DNA of 12,798 nt, taken from an uncultured Lachnospiraceae bacterium. GTDB lineage: Bacteria > Bacillota > Clostridia > Lachnospirales > Lachnospiraceae. Positions 1-6,208 of this stretch are shown here, piece by piece. The position numbers were made by a program, and so were the translations under genes. The DNA lies in NCBI GenBank assembly GCA_937915975.1, contig CALGGL010000053.1:1-12798 (forward strand), written 5' to 3'. The notes under the pieces are model-generated. The model made no database searches. It had not been told where the DNA came from and was given only the letters and a program-made list of their open reading frames with translations. Each line of letters starts with the position of its first letter. The stretch's first letter is position 1.

Positions 1-369
1 TTCAACATCCGTGAGATCGCATTTGACCGCTGGGGAGCGGTGCAGATGGTGCAGAACCTTGAGGGCATGGGATTTACGGTCGTTCCTTTCGGACAGGGAT
101 TTAAGGATATGTCCCCGCCGACCAAGGAACTGATGAAGCTGACGCTTGAAAAGAAACTGGCGCATGGTGGACATCCCGTCCTGCGGTGGATGATGGACAA
201 CATCTTCATCCGGCAGGACCCGGCAGGAAACATCAAGGCGGATAAGGAAAAGTCCACGGAGAAAATAGACGGCGCGATTGCAACGATCATGGCTCTTGAC
301 CGTGCCATCCGCTGCGGAAACGAATCTCACGAGAGCGTATATGACTCCCGTGGAATTCTATTTATCTGA
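1..369 (+). CDS. terL: Phage terminase large subunit, C-terminal part (5' end outside window)
   Basis: The reading frame is open from base 1 and gives 122 residues ending in DSRGILFI. TerL is the packaging motor that cuts concatemeric phage DNA and translocates it into the prohead. What is visible is the RNase H-like nuclease half. An early AFDRWGA block carries the expected metal-binding Asp, a PTKELMKL segment follows, and the C-terminal KIDGAIATIMALDRAIR block is typical of HK97-type terminases and carries another conserved Asp. The ATPase domain lies upstream of the window. The C-terminus looks natural rather than cut. A portal gene would normally follow; here there is a 115-base gap and then a Fic gene, so the prophage is probably a remnant or its right part has been replaced. 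The base composition is richer in GC than the genes after 2300. Confidence 0.88.
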   Translation, partial: FNIREIAFDRWGAVQMVQNLEGMGFTVVPFGQGFKDMSPPTKELMKLTLEKKLAHGGHPVLRWMMDNIFIRQDPAGNIKADKEKSTEKIDGAIATIMALDRAIRCGNESHESVYDSRGILFI

Positions 370-380
370 CTCTTGCATAA

Positions 381-414
381 TTTCCCTTAAAAACGGAAGA
401 ATAATAAGGGGAAA
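381..414. promoter_or_regulatory. Upstream TTTCCCTTAAAA site with a degenerate inverted partner
   Basis: TTTCCCTTAAAA at 381-392 is an exact 12-base copy of the motif in the Fic promoter at 434-445. A degenerate reverse copy with an extra G (TAAGGGGAAAA, 404-414) follows about two helical turns later. It lies just after the terminase stop and about 50 bases upstream of the Fic -35. An auxiliary operator is likely. Function is inferred only from repetition. Confidence 0.5.
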
Positions 415-427
415 ACTCGGCAGGTAC

Positions 428-456
428 TTGACATTTCCCTTAAAAATGATTATAAT
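428..456 (+). promoter_or_regulatory. Consensus sigma-70/A promoter of the Fic gene
   Basis: TTGACA (428-433) and TATAAT (451-456) are both perfect matches, separated by a 17-base spacer. This is as strong a vegetative promoter as the sequence can show. The spacer contains an operator-like motif, so the promoter is probably held down by a repressor. Confidence 0.85.
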
Positions 457-486
457 TTAAGGGAAAGTATGAGGAGGTAAGGGAAT
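434..486. promoter_or_regulatory. Operator: inverted TTTCCCTTAAA sites across the Fic promoter and start codon
   Basis: TTTCCCTTAAA (434-444) lies in the promoter spacer. Its exact inverted copy TTTAAGGGAAA (456-466) starts at the last base of the -10 box. A third, shorter inverted copy, TAAGGGAAT (478-486), begins right after the AGGAGG ribosome binding site and overlaps the ATG. The GGG cores of the last two are 20 bases apart, close to two helical turns. Protein bound here would block both polymerase and ribosome access. The Fic protein has a C-terminal winged helix and is the obvious candidate ligand, but that is inference. Confidence 0.65.
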
Positions 487-1531
487 GCGAGAGTTCAACT
501 ACTCATTGATCAAAGATAAAAAGTGGGACTCGGAGCTTCTGGGTCTTGTTGCTGCCATCTATAAAGAGGCAGGAAAGCAGGAGATGTATTTGAAGCAGAG
601 ACCGGAGGAACTTGAAAAACTGGTGGAGATCGCCAAGATTCAAAGTACCGAGGCATCAAATGCCATAGAAGGCATTGTCACCACAAATACGCGCATCAGA
701 CAGATCGTAGAGGAAAAAACAACTCCAAGGAACCGGGATGAGCAGGAAATTGCAGGTTACCGGGATGTGCTGGGAATCATCCATGAGAGCTTTGATACGA
801 TCCCCATCACACAGAATTATATTCTTCAGCTGCACAAGATCCTCTACAGCCACATGAATAATCCCGTGGCCGGTAGGACGAAAACAGTACAGAACTATAT
901 CAGCGCGACGTATCCCGATGGGCATACAGAGACGCTTTTTACTCCGCTTGCTCCATACGAGACACCGGAGGCGCTTGACAGGCTGTGCGAAGAATACAAC
1001 CGGGTCATAGGAAATCTGGAACTTGAACCGCTGATTGCGATCCCGGTGTTCATACACGATTTCCTCTGTATCCATCCCTTCAATGATGGGAATGGCCGTA
1101 TGAGCAGACTGCTCACTACACTTTTGCTTTACAGGAGCGGTTTTTATGTGGGGAAATATATCTCACTTGAGGCAAAGATAGCAAAGAACAAAGACTTGTA
1201 TTATGATGCACTTTCTGCCTCACAGGACGGATGGCATGAAGGAAAAGATGATTCGGTTCCATTCATCAAGTATCTGCTGGGAACAATACTTGCTGCCTAC
1301 AGAGACTTTGAGGATCGGTTTGCGTTGGTGGAAACAAAGAAATCTGCCCTTGAAACCGTGAGACTTGCCACAAAGAACAAGATTGGTCGTTTTACCAAGC
1401 AGGACATCAGGGAACTTTGTCCGTCGCTCAGCGTCAGCTCTGTTGAGGGCGCACTGCGCAAGATGGTGGCTTCCGGTGAACTGAAACGTGAGGGCAGCGG
1501 AAAAAACACCTGCTATTACAGGACAACATGA
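485..1531 (+). CDS. Fic family protein (class II, probable AMP-transferase) with C-terminal winged helix
   Basis: This is a complete 348-residue protein. Fic enzymes transfer AMP, or another nucleotide moiety, to hydroxyl side chains of target proteins. The catalytic motif HPFNDGNGRMSR is intact at residues 197-208, with the catalytic His at 197. The N-terminal inhibitory helix motif (S/T)xxxE(G/N) is present as SNAIEG at 58-63, so the protein is a self-inhibited class II Fic. Residues about 295-348 (IGRFTKQDIRELCPSLSVSSVEGALRKMVASGELKREG) read as a winged helix-turn-helix. The start is fixed by AGGAGG at 472-477, seven bases before the ATG. The gene is alone between a terminase fragment and a broken oxidoreductase. 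Its promoter and both flanks carry TTTCCCTTAA sites, which suggests autoregulation through the winged helix. Its target is unknown; Fic proteins of this layout are common in phage and defence settings. Confidence 0.93.
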   Translation: MREFNYSLIKDKKWDSELLGLVAAIYKEAGKQEMYLKQRPEELEKLVEIAKIQSTEASNAIEGIVTTNTRIRQIVEEKTTPRNRDEQEIAGYRDVLGIIHESFDTIPITQNYILQLHKILYSHMNNPVAGRTKTVQNYISATYPDGHTETLFTPLAPYETPEALDRLCEEYNRVIGNLELEPLIAIPVFIHDFLCIHPFNDGNGRMSRLLTTLLLYRSGFYVGKYISLEAKIAKNKDLYYDALSASQDGWHEGKDDSVPFIKYLLGTILAAYRDFEDRFALVETKKSALETVRLATKNKIGRFTKQDIRELCPSLSVSSVEGALRKMVASGELKREGSGKNTCYYRTT

Positions 1532-1533
1532 GA

Positions 1534-1567
1534 GCATTCCCTTAAGAATGCAAACTTTCCCTTAAAA
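1534..1567. promoter_or_regulatory. Downstream pair of TTCCCTTAA sites, first one inside a small hairpin
   Basis: Just after the Fic stop, GCATTC (1534-1539) and GAATGC (1546-1551) form a six-base stem around CCTTAA. That structure contains TTCCCTTAA (1537-1545). TTTCCCTTAAAA follows at 1556-1567 and is an exact copy of the upstream sites. The CCC cores are 20 bases apart, the same spacing as in the promoter pair. The homology of the next, truncated gene begins only nine bases later. Confidence 0.5.
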
Positions 1568-1575
1568 CAATTAGG

Positions 1576-2109
1576 ATTGGGGCTATGGCGATTCCGGCTG
1601 CGAAAAGCTATGGATTGACCGTAATCACGAACGGTAGTGCTGCAAACAAAGAGCGAGTGCTTGATCTGGGCGTGGATCGCTTCATCGATTATAAGACGGA
1701 GGACTATTCCGAAGTTTTGTCGGAAGTAGATAATGTACTGGATACGCTCGGTGATCGGGAACTTGCCAAAGAATTCAGCATACTCAAACATGGTGGTAAG
1801 CTCGTATCTTTGCGCGGTATGCCTAATGGAGAATTTGCTGTCCGCACGGGTATGCCTGCCTTCAAGAAGCTGCTGCTTAAGGTAGCCGGAAGAAAATATG
1901 ACCAGATGGCCGCAAAGCAGAATCAGAGCTATTACTTCATCTTTGTACATGAAGATGGAGCAGGATTGGAGCGGATATCTGAGATATTTGCGGAAAGGCA
2001 TATCGAAGCATCGGTTGATGAAGTGTTCTCCCTTGACGAGGTGAATAGTGCACTGCAAAAAGTAGCTGCAGGAAAATCAAAGGGAAAGACAATCTTGAGC
2101 ATGCCATGA
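1576..2109 (+). pseudogene. NADP-dependent oxidoreductase (MDR/zinc-binding dehydrogenase type), N-terminus missing
   Basis: The frame encodes the C-terminal half of a medium-chain dehydrogenase/quinone oxidoreductase-like protein. It starts within the nucleotide-binding Rossmann fold (IGAMAIPAAKSYGLTVITNGSAANKERVLDLGVDRFIDYKTEDY) and runs to the natural end GKTILSMP. Intact members of the family are roughly 320-340 residues; about 175 remain. The recognisable homology begins inside the glycine-rich dinucleotide loop at about base 1576, where codons for IGAM survive but the preceding glycines and the whole GroES-like N-terminal domain are gone. An ATG at 1585 has AGGA at 1573-1576 ahead of it, so a fragment could be translated, but it could not form a full enzyme. 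The break is next to the TTTCCCTTAAAA site at 1556-1567, so arrival of the phage/Fic segment or a deletion probably cut the gene. Confidence 0.8.
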
Positions 2110-2204
2110 AACATCCCGTTCCAGACAGAACTTTCGGTTTATATCAGAACACGTCTGATGAGTTGCCTGATTTTCTCAAAGCAAAATTTCGTGGACTGTT
2201 CTAA
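2106..2204 (+). CDS. Possible 32-residue ORF overlapping the oxidoreductase stop
   Basis: An ATG at 2106 overlaps the oxidoreductase stop codon by ATGA and opens a 32-codon frame (MKHPVPDRTFGLYQNTSDEL..., ending in FRGLF). There is no strong ribosome binding site. The composition looks protein-like, so it may be the remnant of a second gene once coupled to the oxidoreductase. I recognise no family. Confidence 0.2.
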   Translation: MKHPVPDRTFGLYQNTSDELPDFLKAKFRGLF

Positions 2205-2391
2205 ACCCGACATTTGCGAAACTGTTGACATTCATAGTGAAGTCCCAAGGCATGTCGAAACCGTTTGCTTTTTATCCAACATAAACCAGACATCTTGAAG
2301 AATAATATTATAAAATAAATATCCACGCATTGCGATTTGAAAGGTGATATGATATACTATAAACATATAAACGCAATGCGAGGTGAATGTA
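2205..2391. other. Intergenic stretch before the HTH fusion gene
   Basis: Apart from the promoter and operators near its 3' end, I see no gene here. It becomes strongly AT-rich after about 2290, which marks the change from the mosaic upstream segment. A TTGACA at 2225-2230 has no -10 at a usable distance. Confidence 0.4.
2326..2380 (+). promoter_or_regulatory. Promoter bracketed by two CGCA-N-TGCG operator sites
   Basis: CGCATTGCG (2326-2334) and CGCAATGCG (2372-2380) are nine-base odd palindromes and inverted copies of each other. A promoter lies between them: TTGCGA (2330-2335), 17 bases, then TATACT (2353-2358). The -35 is therefore embedded in the first operator. The second operator runs directly into the GAGGTGA ribosome binding site (2380-2386). 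The layout is that of an autorepressed gene controlled by its own N-terminal HTH domain. Confidence 0.65.
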
Positions 2392-3093
2392 ATGGATATA
2401 GCCACAACAATAAAAGAACTACGAGAAAGCACAGGTATGTCACGTAAGGAGTTTTCAGAGCATACGGGTATTCCTGTACGTACATTGGAGGATTGGGAAG
2501 CAGGTCGTCGGACCCCTCCTAATTATATACCTAGGTTAATAGCATACCAACTTTTGTTCGAGAAACATAAAAAAAGAAATGTATCGGTAATAGAGGATGC
2601 AGAGGGTAATAAGATAGTTGTTATTAATGATATAGCTTTTAAAGGCCGACGTTCTATTCAGTGGGATGATGTTGAAAAATACTTAAAACGATATGTAGGG
2701 GATATATTTTCCATAGCTGAAGATAATGAGATGATTTATATAGGTTCGGAACTTCCAAGTGAATATGCAGGTTCGGTATATACAAAGAAATTGAAGGGTG
2801 CAGATGCTAAAGCAAAAGCGAATGCTGCTCAAGCAATTCCTGAAATGATAGAGATAGCAACAAATGGTATTTATGAAGAAAACCGCAAATCAAAACATGG
2901 AAGAGATGCAAAAAATGGATGGTATCGCTATGACACACGATTTGCTTTGCCGGTATATGGGGATGATGAAAGTATAGAAAGATACAACATTTTCCAAGGG
3001 CGTCTTCTTATAAGACATGCTTCAAGTGGGAAGAAGTACCTTTATGATGTTTTAGAAATAAAAAAAGAAACAGGCAAGTCCTGTCAGACATAA
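2392..3093 (+). CDS. HTH (XRE-type) protein fused to a probable BECR/polyvalent-type nuclease domain
   Basis: This is a 233-residue protein from the ATG at 2392. That start is chosen because GAGGTGA (2380-2386) lies five bases before it; an in-frame GTG at 2383 falls inside that site. Residues about 3-57 form an XRE-like helix-turn-helix (MSRKEFSEHTGIPVRTLEDWEAG). Residues about 88-228 contain SEYAGSVYTKKLKGADAKAKANAAQ, then KHGRDAKNGWYRYDTRFALPVY, and end with KKYLYDVLEIKKE. From memory this matches domains of the barnase/EndoU/colicin E5-D/RelE-like (BECR) group carried by large phage and conjugative polyvalent proteins, an LPD3-like domain, but I cannot verify the exact Pfam family. It may be a ribonuclease toxin with its own DNA-binding autoregulator in one chain. 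No partner antitoxin gene lies beside it. Confidence 0.72.
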   Translation: MDIATTIKELRESTGMSRKEFSEHTGIPVRTLEDWEAGRRTPPNYIPRLIAYQLLFEKHKKRNVSVIEDAEGNKIVVINDIAFKGRRSIQWDDVEKYLKRYVGDIFSIAEDNEMIYIGSELPSEYAGSVYTKKLKGADAKAKANAAQAIPEMIEIATNGIYEENRKSKHGRDAKNGWYRYDTRFALPVYGDDESIERYNIFQGRLLIRHASSGKKYLYDVLEIKKETGKSCQT

Positions 3094-3199
3094 GTCCTAC
3101 CCGGTGAAAACCCATTTCTTTAATAAGAAAGTATCAAAAAAATCAGTATTTGTCAACAGTTAAAAAGAACTGATAAAAGGAAAAGGAGGAAAACCTTTT
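3094..3199. other. Intergenic spacer with small dyads before the RhuM-GNAT fusion
   Basis: A five-base dyad CAGTT/AACTG (3157-3161 and 3168-3172) is present. A six-base stem AAAAGG/CCTTTT (3181-3186 and 3194-3199) would partly mask the AAGGAGGA ribosome binding site (3183-3190). No convincing promoter was found, so readthrough from the HTH fusion gene is possible. Confidence 0.35.
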
Positions 3200-3886
3200 A
3201 TGAGAGATTTTGACAAGCAAATGGAAATGGTTCTCTATCATTCGGATGAAGGGGATGTTTCCGTTGATGCATACATAAAAGATGAAAGCATTTGGATAAC
3301 ACAAAAGTCTATGGCTGCATTATTTGATGTAAATGTCCCTGACATATCAAAACATCTTACCAATATATATGATGAAGGTGAGTTAATAAAAGAGGCAACT
3401 GTTTCCAAATTGGAAATAGTTCAATATGATATCGCAAACTTAAGTGATATCCCGGAATTGATAAGGCTTAGAATCCTTTATATGATAGATGATTTTGGCT
3501 CTATCAGCGATAAGGAAAAAGAAAGTATGGAAGACCAGCTTCCGGGATTTTTTGAGAGAGAACTCGGGAAGAAACTGATCGCATTTGTTGCAAGGGCAGA
3601 GGGCAGGCTTGTTGCTGCTGCGTATCTTCTTATTATTGAGAAACCTGCAAATCCATTCCTCCCAAACGGATATGATTCCGAGGTGTTTAGTGTGTATACA
3701 GAAGAAAAATACCGTGGCAGAGGAATATGCACGAAGCTTATGAGCAATATGATTGAATATGCTAAGGAACATCATATTTGTCGCATTGACCTGATGGCAA
3801 CCGATGAAGGATATCCGATATATAAAAAATTGGGTTTTGAAGATAAGGTTCAAAAATATACGGATATGAGATTGAATCTTTTATAG
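3200..3886 (+). CDS. Chimeric protein: RhuM-type N-terminus fused in frame to a GNAT acetyltransferase
   Basis: This is a 228-residue protein. Residues 1-75 (VLYHSDEGDVSVDAYIKDESIWITQKSMAALFDVNVPDISKHLTNIYDEGEL) are the N-terminal DNA-binding part of the RhuM/virulence-protein family, which is normally about 300 residues or more. At residue 75/76 (base 3425) the RhuM sequence stops and a complete GNAT fold begins (YDIANLSDIPELIRLRI...). It carries the acetyl-CoA binding loop YRGRGICTKL at 171-180 and the C-terminal YPIYKKLGFE segment typical of GNATs. The start is set by AAGGAGGA nine bases upstream. The fusion point lies exactly where a stand-alone GNAT would begin, so a deletion seems to have joined a RhuM 5' end to a GNAT lacking its own start. 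The acetyltransferase may still be made from the RhuM signals. Its substrate is unknown. Confidence 0.82.
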   Translation: MRDFDKQMEMVLYHSDEGDVSVDAYIKDESIWITQKSMAALFDVNVPDISKHLTNIYDEGELIKEATVSKLEIVQYDIANLSDIPELIRLRILYMIDDFGSISDKEKESMEDQLPGFFERELGKKLIAFVARAEGRLVAAAYLLIIEKPANPFLPNGYDSEVFSVYTEEKYRGRGICTKLMSNMIEYAKEHHICRIDLMATDEGYPIYKKLGFEDKVQKYTDMRLNLL

Positions 3887-3924
3887 GAGTGAGGACTGGA
3901 ACATTCTTTAGTTTCGTTATGTCA

Positions 3925-4023
3925 TTATTCACGATTTTCCATCATTATATTTGAGTAAAATATCTTTTCTTCATGATAAAAATCAGCAGAGCCGTCATAG
4001 CGTTCAGCTGTGGCGGTAATCTA
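3925..4023 (-). pseudogene. Severed C-terminal tail of the GHKL kinase, behind an amber codon
   Basis: On the - strand, directly after the TAG at 4021-4023, the kinase frame continues open for 31 codons to a TAA at 3925-3927. It starts ITATAERYDG and ends NIMMENRE. This is the usual end of a GHKL ATPase domain following the GxGIGL box, where a Ser often precedes Ile in GIGLxSI. The TAG therefore most simply comes from a TCG Ser codon by one C-to-A change. Confidence 0.78.
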
Positions 4024-5247
4024 TATTAGACCGATTCCATTTCCGCCCTGTTTGGTGGAAAGGTAGCGCTTTCCTTTGCGGTTTACCTTACCGCTAAAGC
4101 TGTTTGATACAGCGATATAGAGCTCTGTACCCTGCTCTCTTGATACAGTGATTGTAACAAAACGCTCATCTTCAGGAACATCCTGACATGCAGTTATTGC
4201 ATTTTCAAGAACATTTCCAAGAACAGAACATAAATCAATAATGTCAATGTATAACCGGTCAGGCAGACTTATATGCTGCTCTATGCGTATATGAGAATCC
4301 TTTGCTATTTGAAAATAGTGATTCAATAAAGCATTAACGGCATTATTACCGCAATAGTCTGCGGTATCTTTTTCGGGATAATTTTTTATATATTGATTAA
4401 GAAGGTCAAGTGCTGTCTTATTATCACCTTTTTCCGCAAGTTCTGAAAGCGTACGGAGTATATGACGGAAATCATGTCTGGCTCTGGCTGTGGTTTCAAG
4501 ATATTTTTGCTGGGCATTGTATTGCTTTTCCTGCATTTGAAGGATGCGGATTCTTTCATTTGCCCGCACACTTTCGATAAGAGAATTGACAATAAAATAG
4601 AATATAACATTTAACATAAGAACCATCAGAAAAAATAATATCATATTGGTCATATAAGCTCTTGCTACGTGGTTGGTATGCATAGTGCTATAGTAGTGTA
4701 CGACATTGTTTATGTTGTAGATTATAAAGATACCTGATATAACGGAAAATATATACCAAATACTTTTTTGATTCAGGTTATCAATCAGATATGAACCGTA
4801 CCTTGAAAAAGGATAGTATAAAATACAGGCAAGCAATACACTGATAAATATTTGAAATACCGCAGCTTCAAGGCTAAAATGATCAAGGTCGGATTCAGGA
4901 TGCATAAATGCATCAAAGGCATTGGAAAAATTAGACATGAAAGCCATTAAAGCCATTACGAGTAAATATATACTGAGTGACTGGCTTATATGTGTATTAA
5001 GCATCATACAGTATGATATAAAACACAGAACAAGCAAAGGAAGCATAAGTGAGTTGTAGGCAAGTGAGTACCTTGTCTCGACATAGGATAGTATTGGTAA
5101 AACGACTGCAAAAAAACAAATAACCGATATCATTATATGTAACATTTTAAAGCGCAGTCGGTTTTTCATAGGTGCAAAGCAGAGGATTGCAGACGGAATC
5201 AAAGGCAGATATGAAACTAATGATATGAGATATTCTTTTAGGTTCAT
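4021..5247 (-). CDS. GHKL-family sensor histidine kinase (AgrC-like), truncated by a nonsense codon
   Basis: This is a 408-residue membrane kinase, the partner of the LytTR regulator encoded just upstream. Residues 1-225 hold about six hydrophobic segments that form the sensor. A short linker helix (about 228-255) leads to the phospho-acceptor motif RHDFRH with His258. The N box is LGNVLENA (342-350, Asn349), G1 is around NSFSG (382-386), and G2 is GGNGIGL (401-407). Translation then stops at TAG one residue later, so the last strand and helix of the ATPase domain are missing. The domain frame continues intact beyond the stop. The ATG overlaps the regulator stop by ATGA, and CCTCC on the + strand (5257-5261) is its ribosome binding site. 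There is no autoinducer peptide or AgrB gene nearby, so the signal is unknown. The kinase is probably impaired unless the amber is read through. Confidence 0.87.
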   Translation of the reverse strand: MNLKEYLISLVSYLPLIPSAILCFAPMKNRLRFKMLHIMISVICFFAVVLPILSYVETRYSLAYNSLMLPLLVLCFISYCMMLNTHISQSLSIYLLVMALMAFMSNFSNAFDAFMHPESDLDHFSLEAAVFQIFISVLLACILYYPFSRYGSYLIDNLNQKSIWYIFSVISGIFIIYNINNVVHYYSTMHTNHVARAYMTNMILFFLMVLMLNVIFYFIVNSLIESVRANERIRILQMQEKQYNAQQKYLETTARARHDFRHILRTLSELAEKGDNKTALDLLNQYIKNYPEKDTADYCGNNAVNALLNHYFQIAKDSHIRIEQHISLPDRLYIDIIDLCSVLGNVLENAITACQDVPEDERFVTITVSREQGTELYIAVSNSFSGKVNRKGKRYLSTKQGGNGIGLI

Positions 5248-5999
5248 GGTTTTATTCCTCCGTTGTCGTATTTGCCGTGCAGCTTGCTGAAAATGTAGTT
5301 CTTTCTTATTTGGTTTAGATTTTTTCTTTCGCGAACATTAACGGGAAATATATGGCCGCCCTCTAATTCACAGGTATCACTGAAATTCGTGATATAATCC
5401 ATGTTGATAAGAATACCGCGATTTATTCTGAGAAATCTTTTATCCTTGCAAAGGATGCCACATATTTCTGAAAATGTCATCCTTGGATGATATTCACTTT
5501 CCTCTTTACTTACAATCTGTACATAGTTTCGATTGCTTGAAACGTATTTTATGCTGTGATACGGTATGCTTATGTCTGTACCGTCGGAAGCTATCACAAG
5601 CTTCTTTACATTGACAGATTGTATGTCGGAGATTTCACCTAATACCTTAAACAAAGAAGCTCTAAGCTTCTCATCTGAAGCCGGTTTTATGATATAGTGA
5701 TATGCATGCACGTCAAATGCCGATAAAGCGTGATCTTCACTGGTAGTAAGAAAAATGATAAGTGTATCGTTATCTACAGTTCTAATCTGTCCGGCAGCCT
5801 CAATTCCGGTCATCCCATCCATATAAATATCCATAAAGATAACCGTATATTTTAAAGAGCGGTAGTCTTTAAGAAAGCTCTCGGAATTATTGAAAATGTT
5901 TAGTTCTATATTCATATGGTTTTCTGAGGCATATTCTTTGATAATGCGTCCGATTCTCTCCTGTTCGGCAGCATGGTCTTCAACAAGGGCGATATTCAT
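5244..5999 (-). CDS. LytTR-family response regulator (AgrA/LytR type)
   Basis: This is a 251-residue protein starting MNIALVEDHA. The start is chosen over an in-frame ATG 13 codons upstream because GGAGG precedes it by eight bases and the receiver fold begins at this Met. The receiver (1-125) has the acidic residues E7/D8, phospho-acceptor D57 (FMDIYMDG), T85 and K105 (IIKP). The LytTR DNA-binding domain covers about 131-240, with SNRNYVQIVS, the FLRINRGILINMDYI core and the C-terminal VNVRERKNLN. It is the first gene of a two-gene operon with the GHKL kinase (four-base overlap). It has its own promoter at 6029-6056. The direct repeats at 6101-6135 in the divergent spacer are its likely binding site, pointing to control of the HD-GYP/hybrid kinase operon. 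Confidence 0.93.
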   Translation of the reverse strand: MNIALVEDHAAEQERIGRIIKEYASENHMNIELNIFNNSESFLKDYRSLKYTVIFMDIYMDGMTGIEAAGQIRTVDNDTLIIFLTTSEDHALSAFDVHAYHYIIKPASDEKLRASLFKVLGEISDIQSVNVKKLVIASDGTDISIPYHSIKYVSSNRNYVQIVSKEESEYHPRMTFSEICGILCKDKRFLRINRGILINMDYITNFSDTCELEGGHIFPVNVRERKNLNQIRKNYIFSKLHGKYDNGGIKP

Positions 6000-6028
6000 T
6001 AATCGTTCCTCCAAAATATAATACATAT

Positions 6029-6056
6029 ATTGTAGCAAAAACGAGAATTATTTCAA
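6029..6056 (-). promoter_or_regulatory. Promoter of the LytTR regulator/GHKL kinase operon
   Basis: Read on the - strand, TTGAAA (6056-6051) and TACAAT (6034-6029) are separated by 16 bases. They lie about 30 bases ahead of the regulator's start codon. Confidence 0.65.
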
Positions 6057-6100
6057 GGCTGCATTGGTATTTTGCGATTATTGTAAATAATTAGATTTTT

Positions 6101-6135
6101 ATGACGTTCGTCCCGTTTTTTATGACATTCGTCCC
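6101..6135 (+). promoter_or_regulatory. Probable LytTR binding site: two 14-bp direct repeats 21 bp apart
   Basis: ATGACGTTCGTCCC (6101-6114) and ATGACATTCGTCCC (6122-6135) differ at one base. Each is preceded by a T run, and they start exactly 21 bases apart, which is two helical turns. Direct repeats with this spacing are the known arrangement for LytTR dimers. They sit between the divergent LytTR operon and the HD-GYP gene, and repeat 2 ends 27 bases before a TATAAA -10 candidate (6163-6168) for the latter. Confidence 0.7.
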
Positions 6136-6162
6136 TGAAAGGTTGAATAATTACATGGATTT

Positions 6163-6168
6163 TATAAA
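6163..6168 (+). promoter_or_regulatory. Candidate -10 of the HD-GYP/hybrid kinase operon
   Basis: TATAAA lies 78 bases before the chosen ATG. The nearest -35-like hexamer, TTGAAT (6143-6148), is only 14 bases away, so the promoter lacks a properly spaced -35. That is what an activator-dependent promoter would look like with the LytTR repeats just upstream. Confidence 0.4.
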
Positions 6169-6208
6169 ATTAAGTGGTATGTAACGGGATGAAAACAAAG
6201 AATTTTTT

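Noticed and set aside
656..1116. Minus-strand open frames inside the Fic gene
   Set aside because: They lie opposite a well-supported gene with conserved motifs, and have no ribosome binding sites or recognisable domains.
381..1567. TTTCCCTTAAAA copies on both sides of fic as attachment sites of a small mobile cassette
   Set aside because: The copies occur in several orientations, including inside the promoter and over the start codon, with regular 20-base spacing. That fits operator sites better than a pair of att sites.
2225..2230. TTGACA as a -35 box
   Set aside because: No -10-like hexamer lies 15-19 bases downstream.
3150..3177. TTGTCA-16-GATAAA as a promoter of the RhuM-GNAT gene
   Set aside because: Transcription would start within the ribosome binding site, leaving almost no leader.
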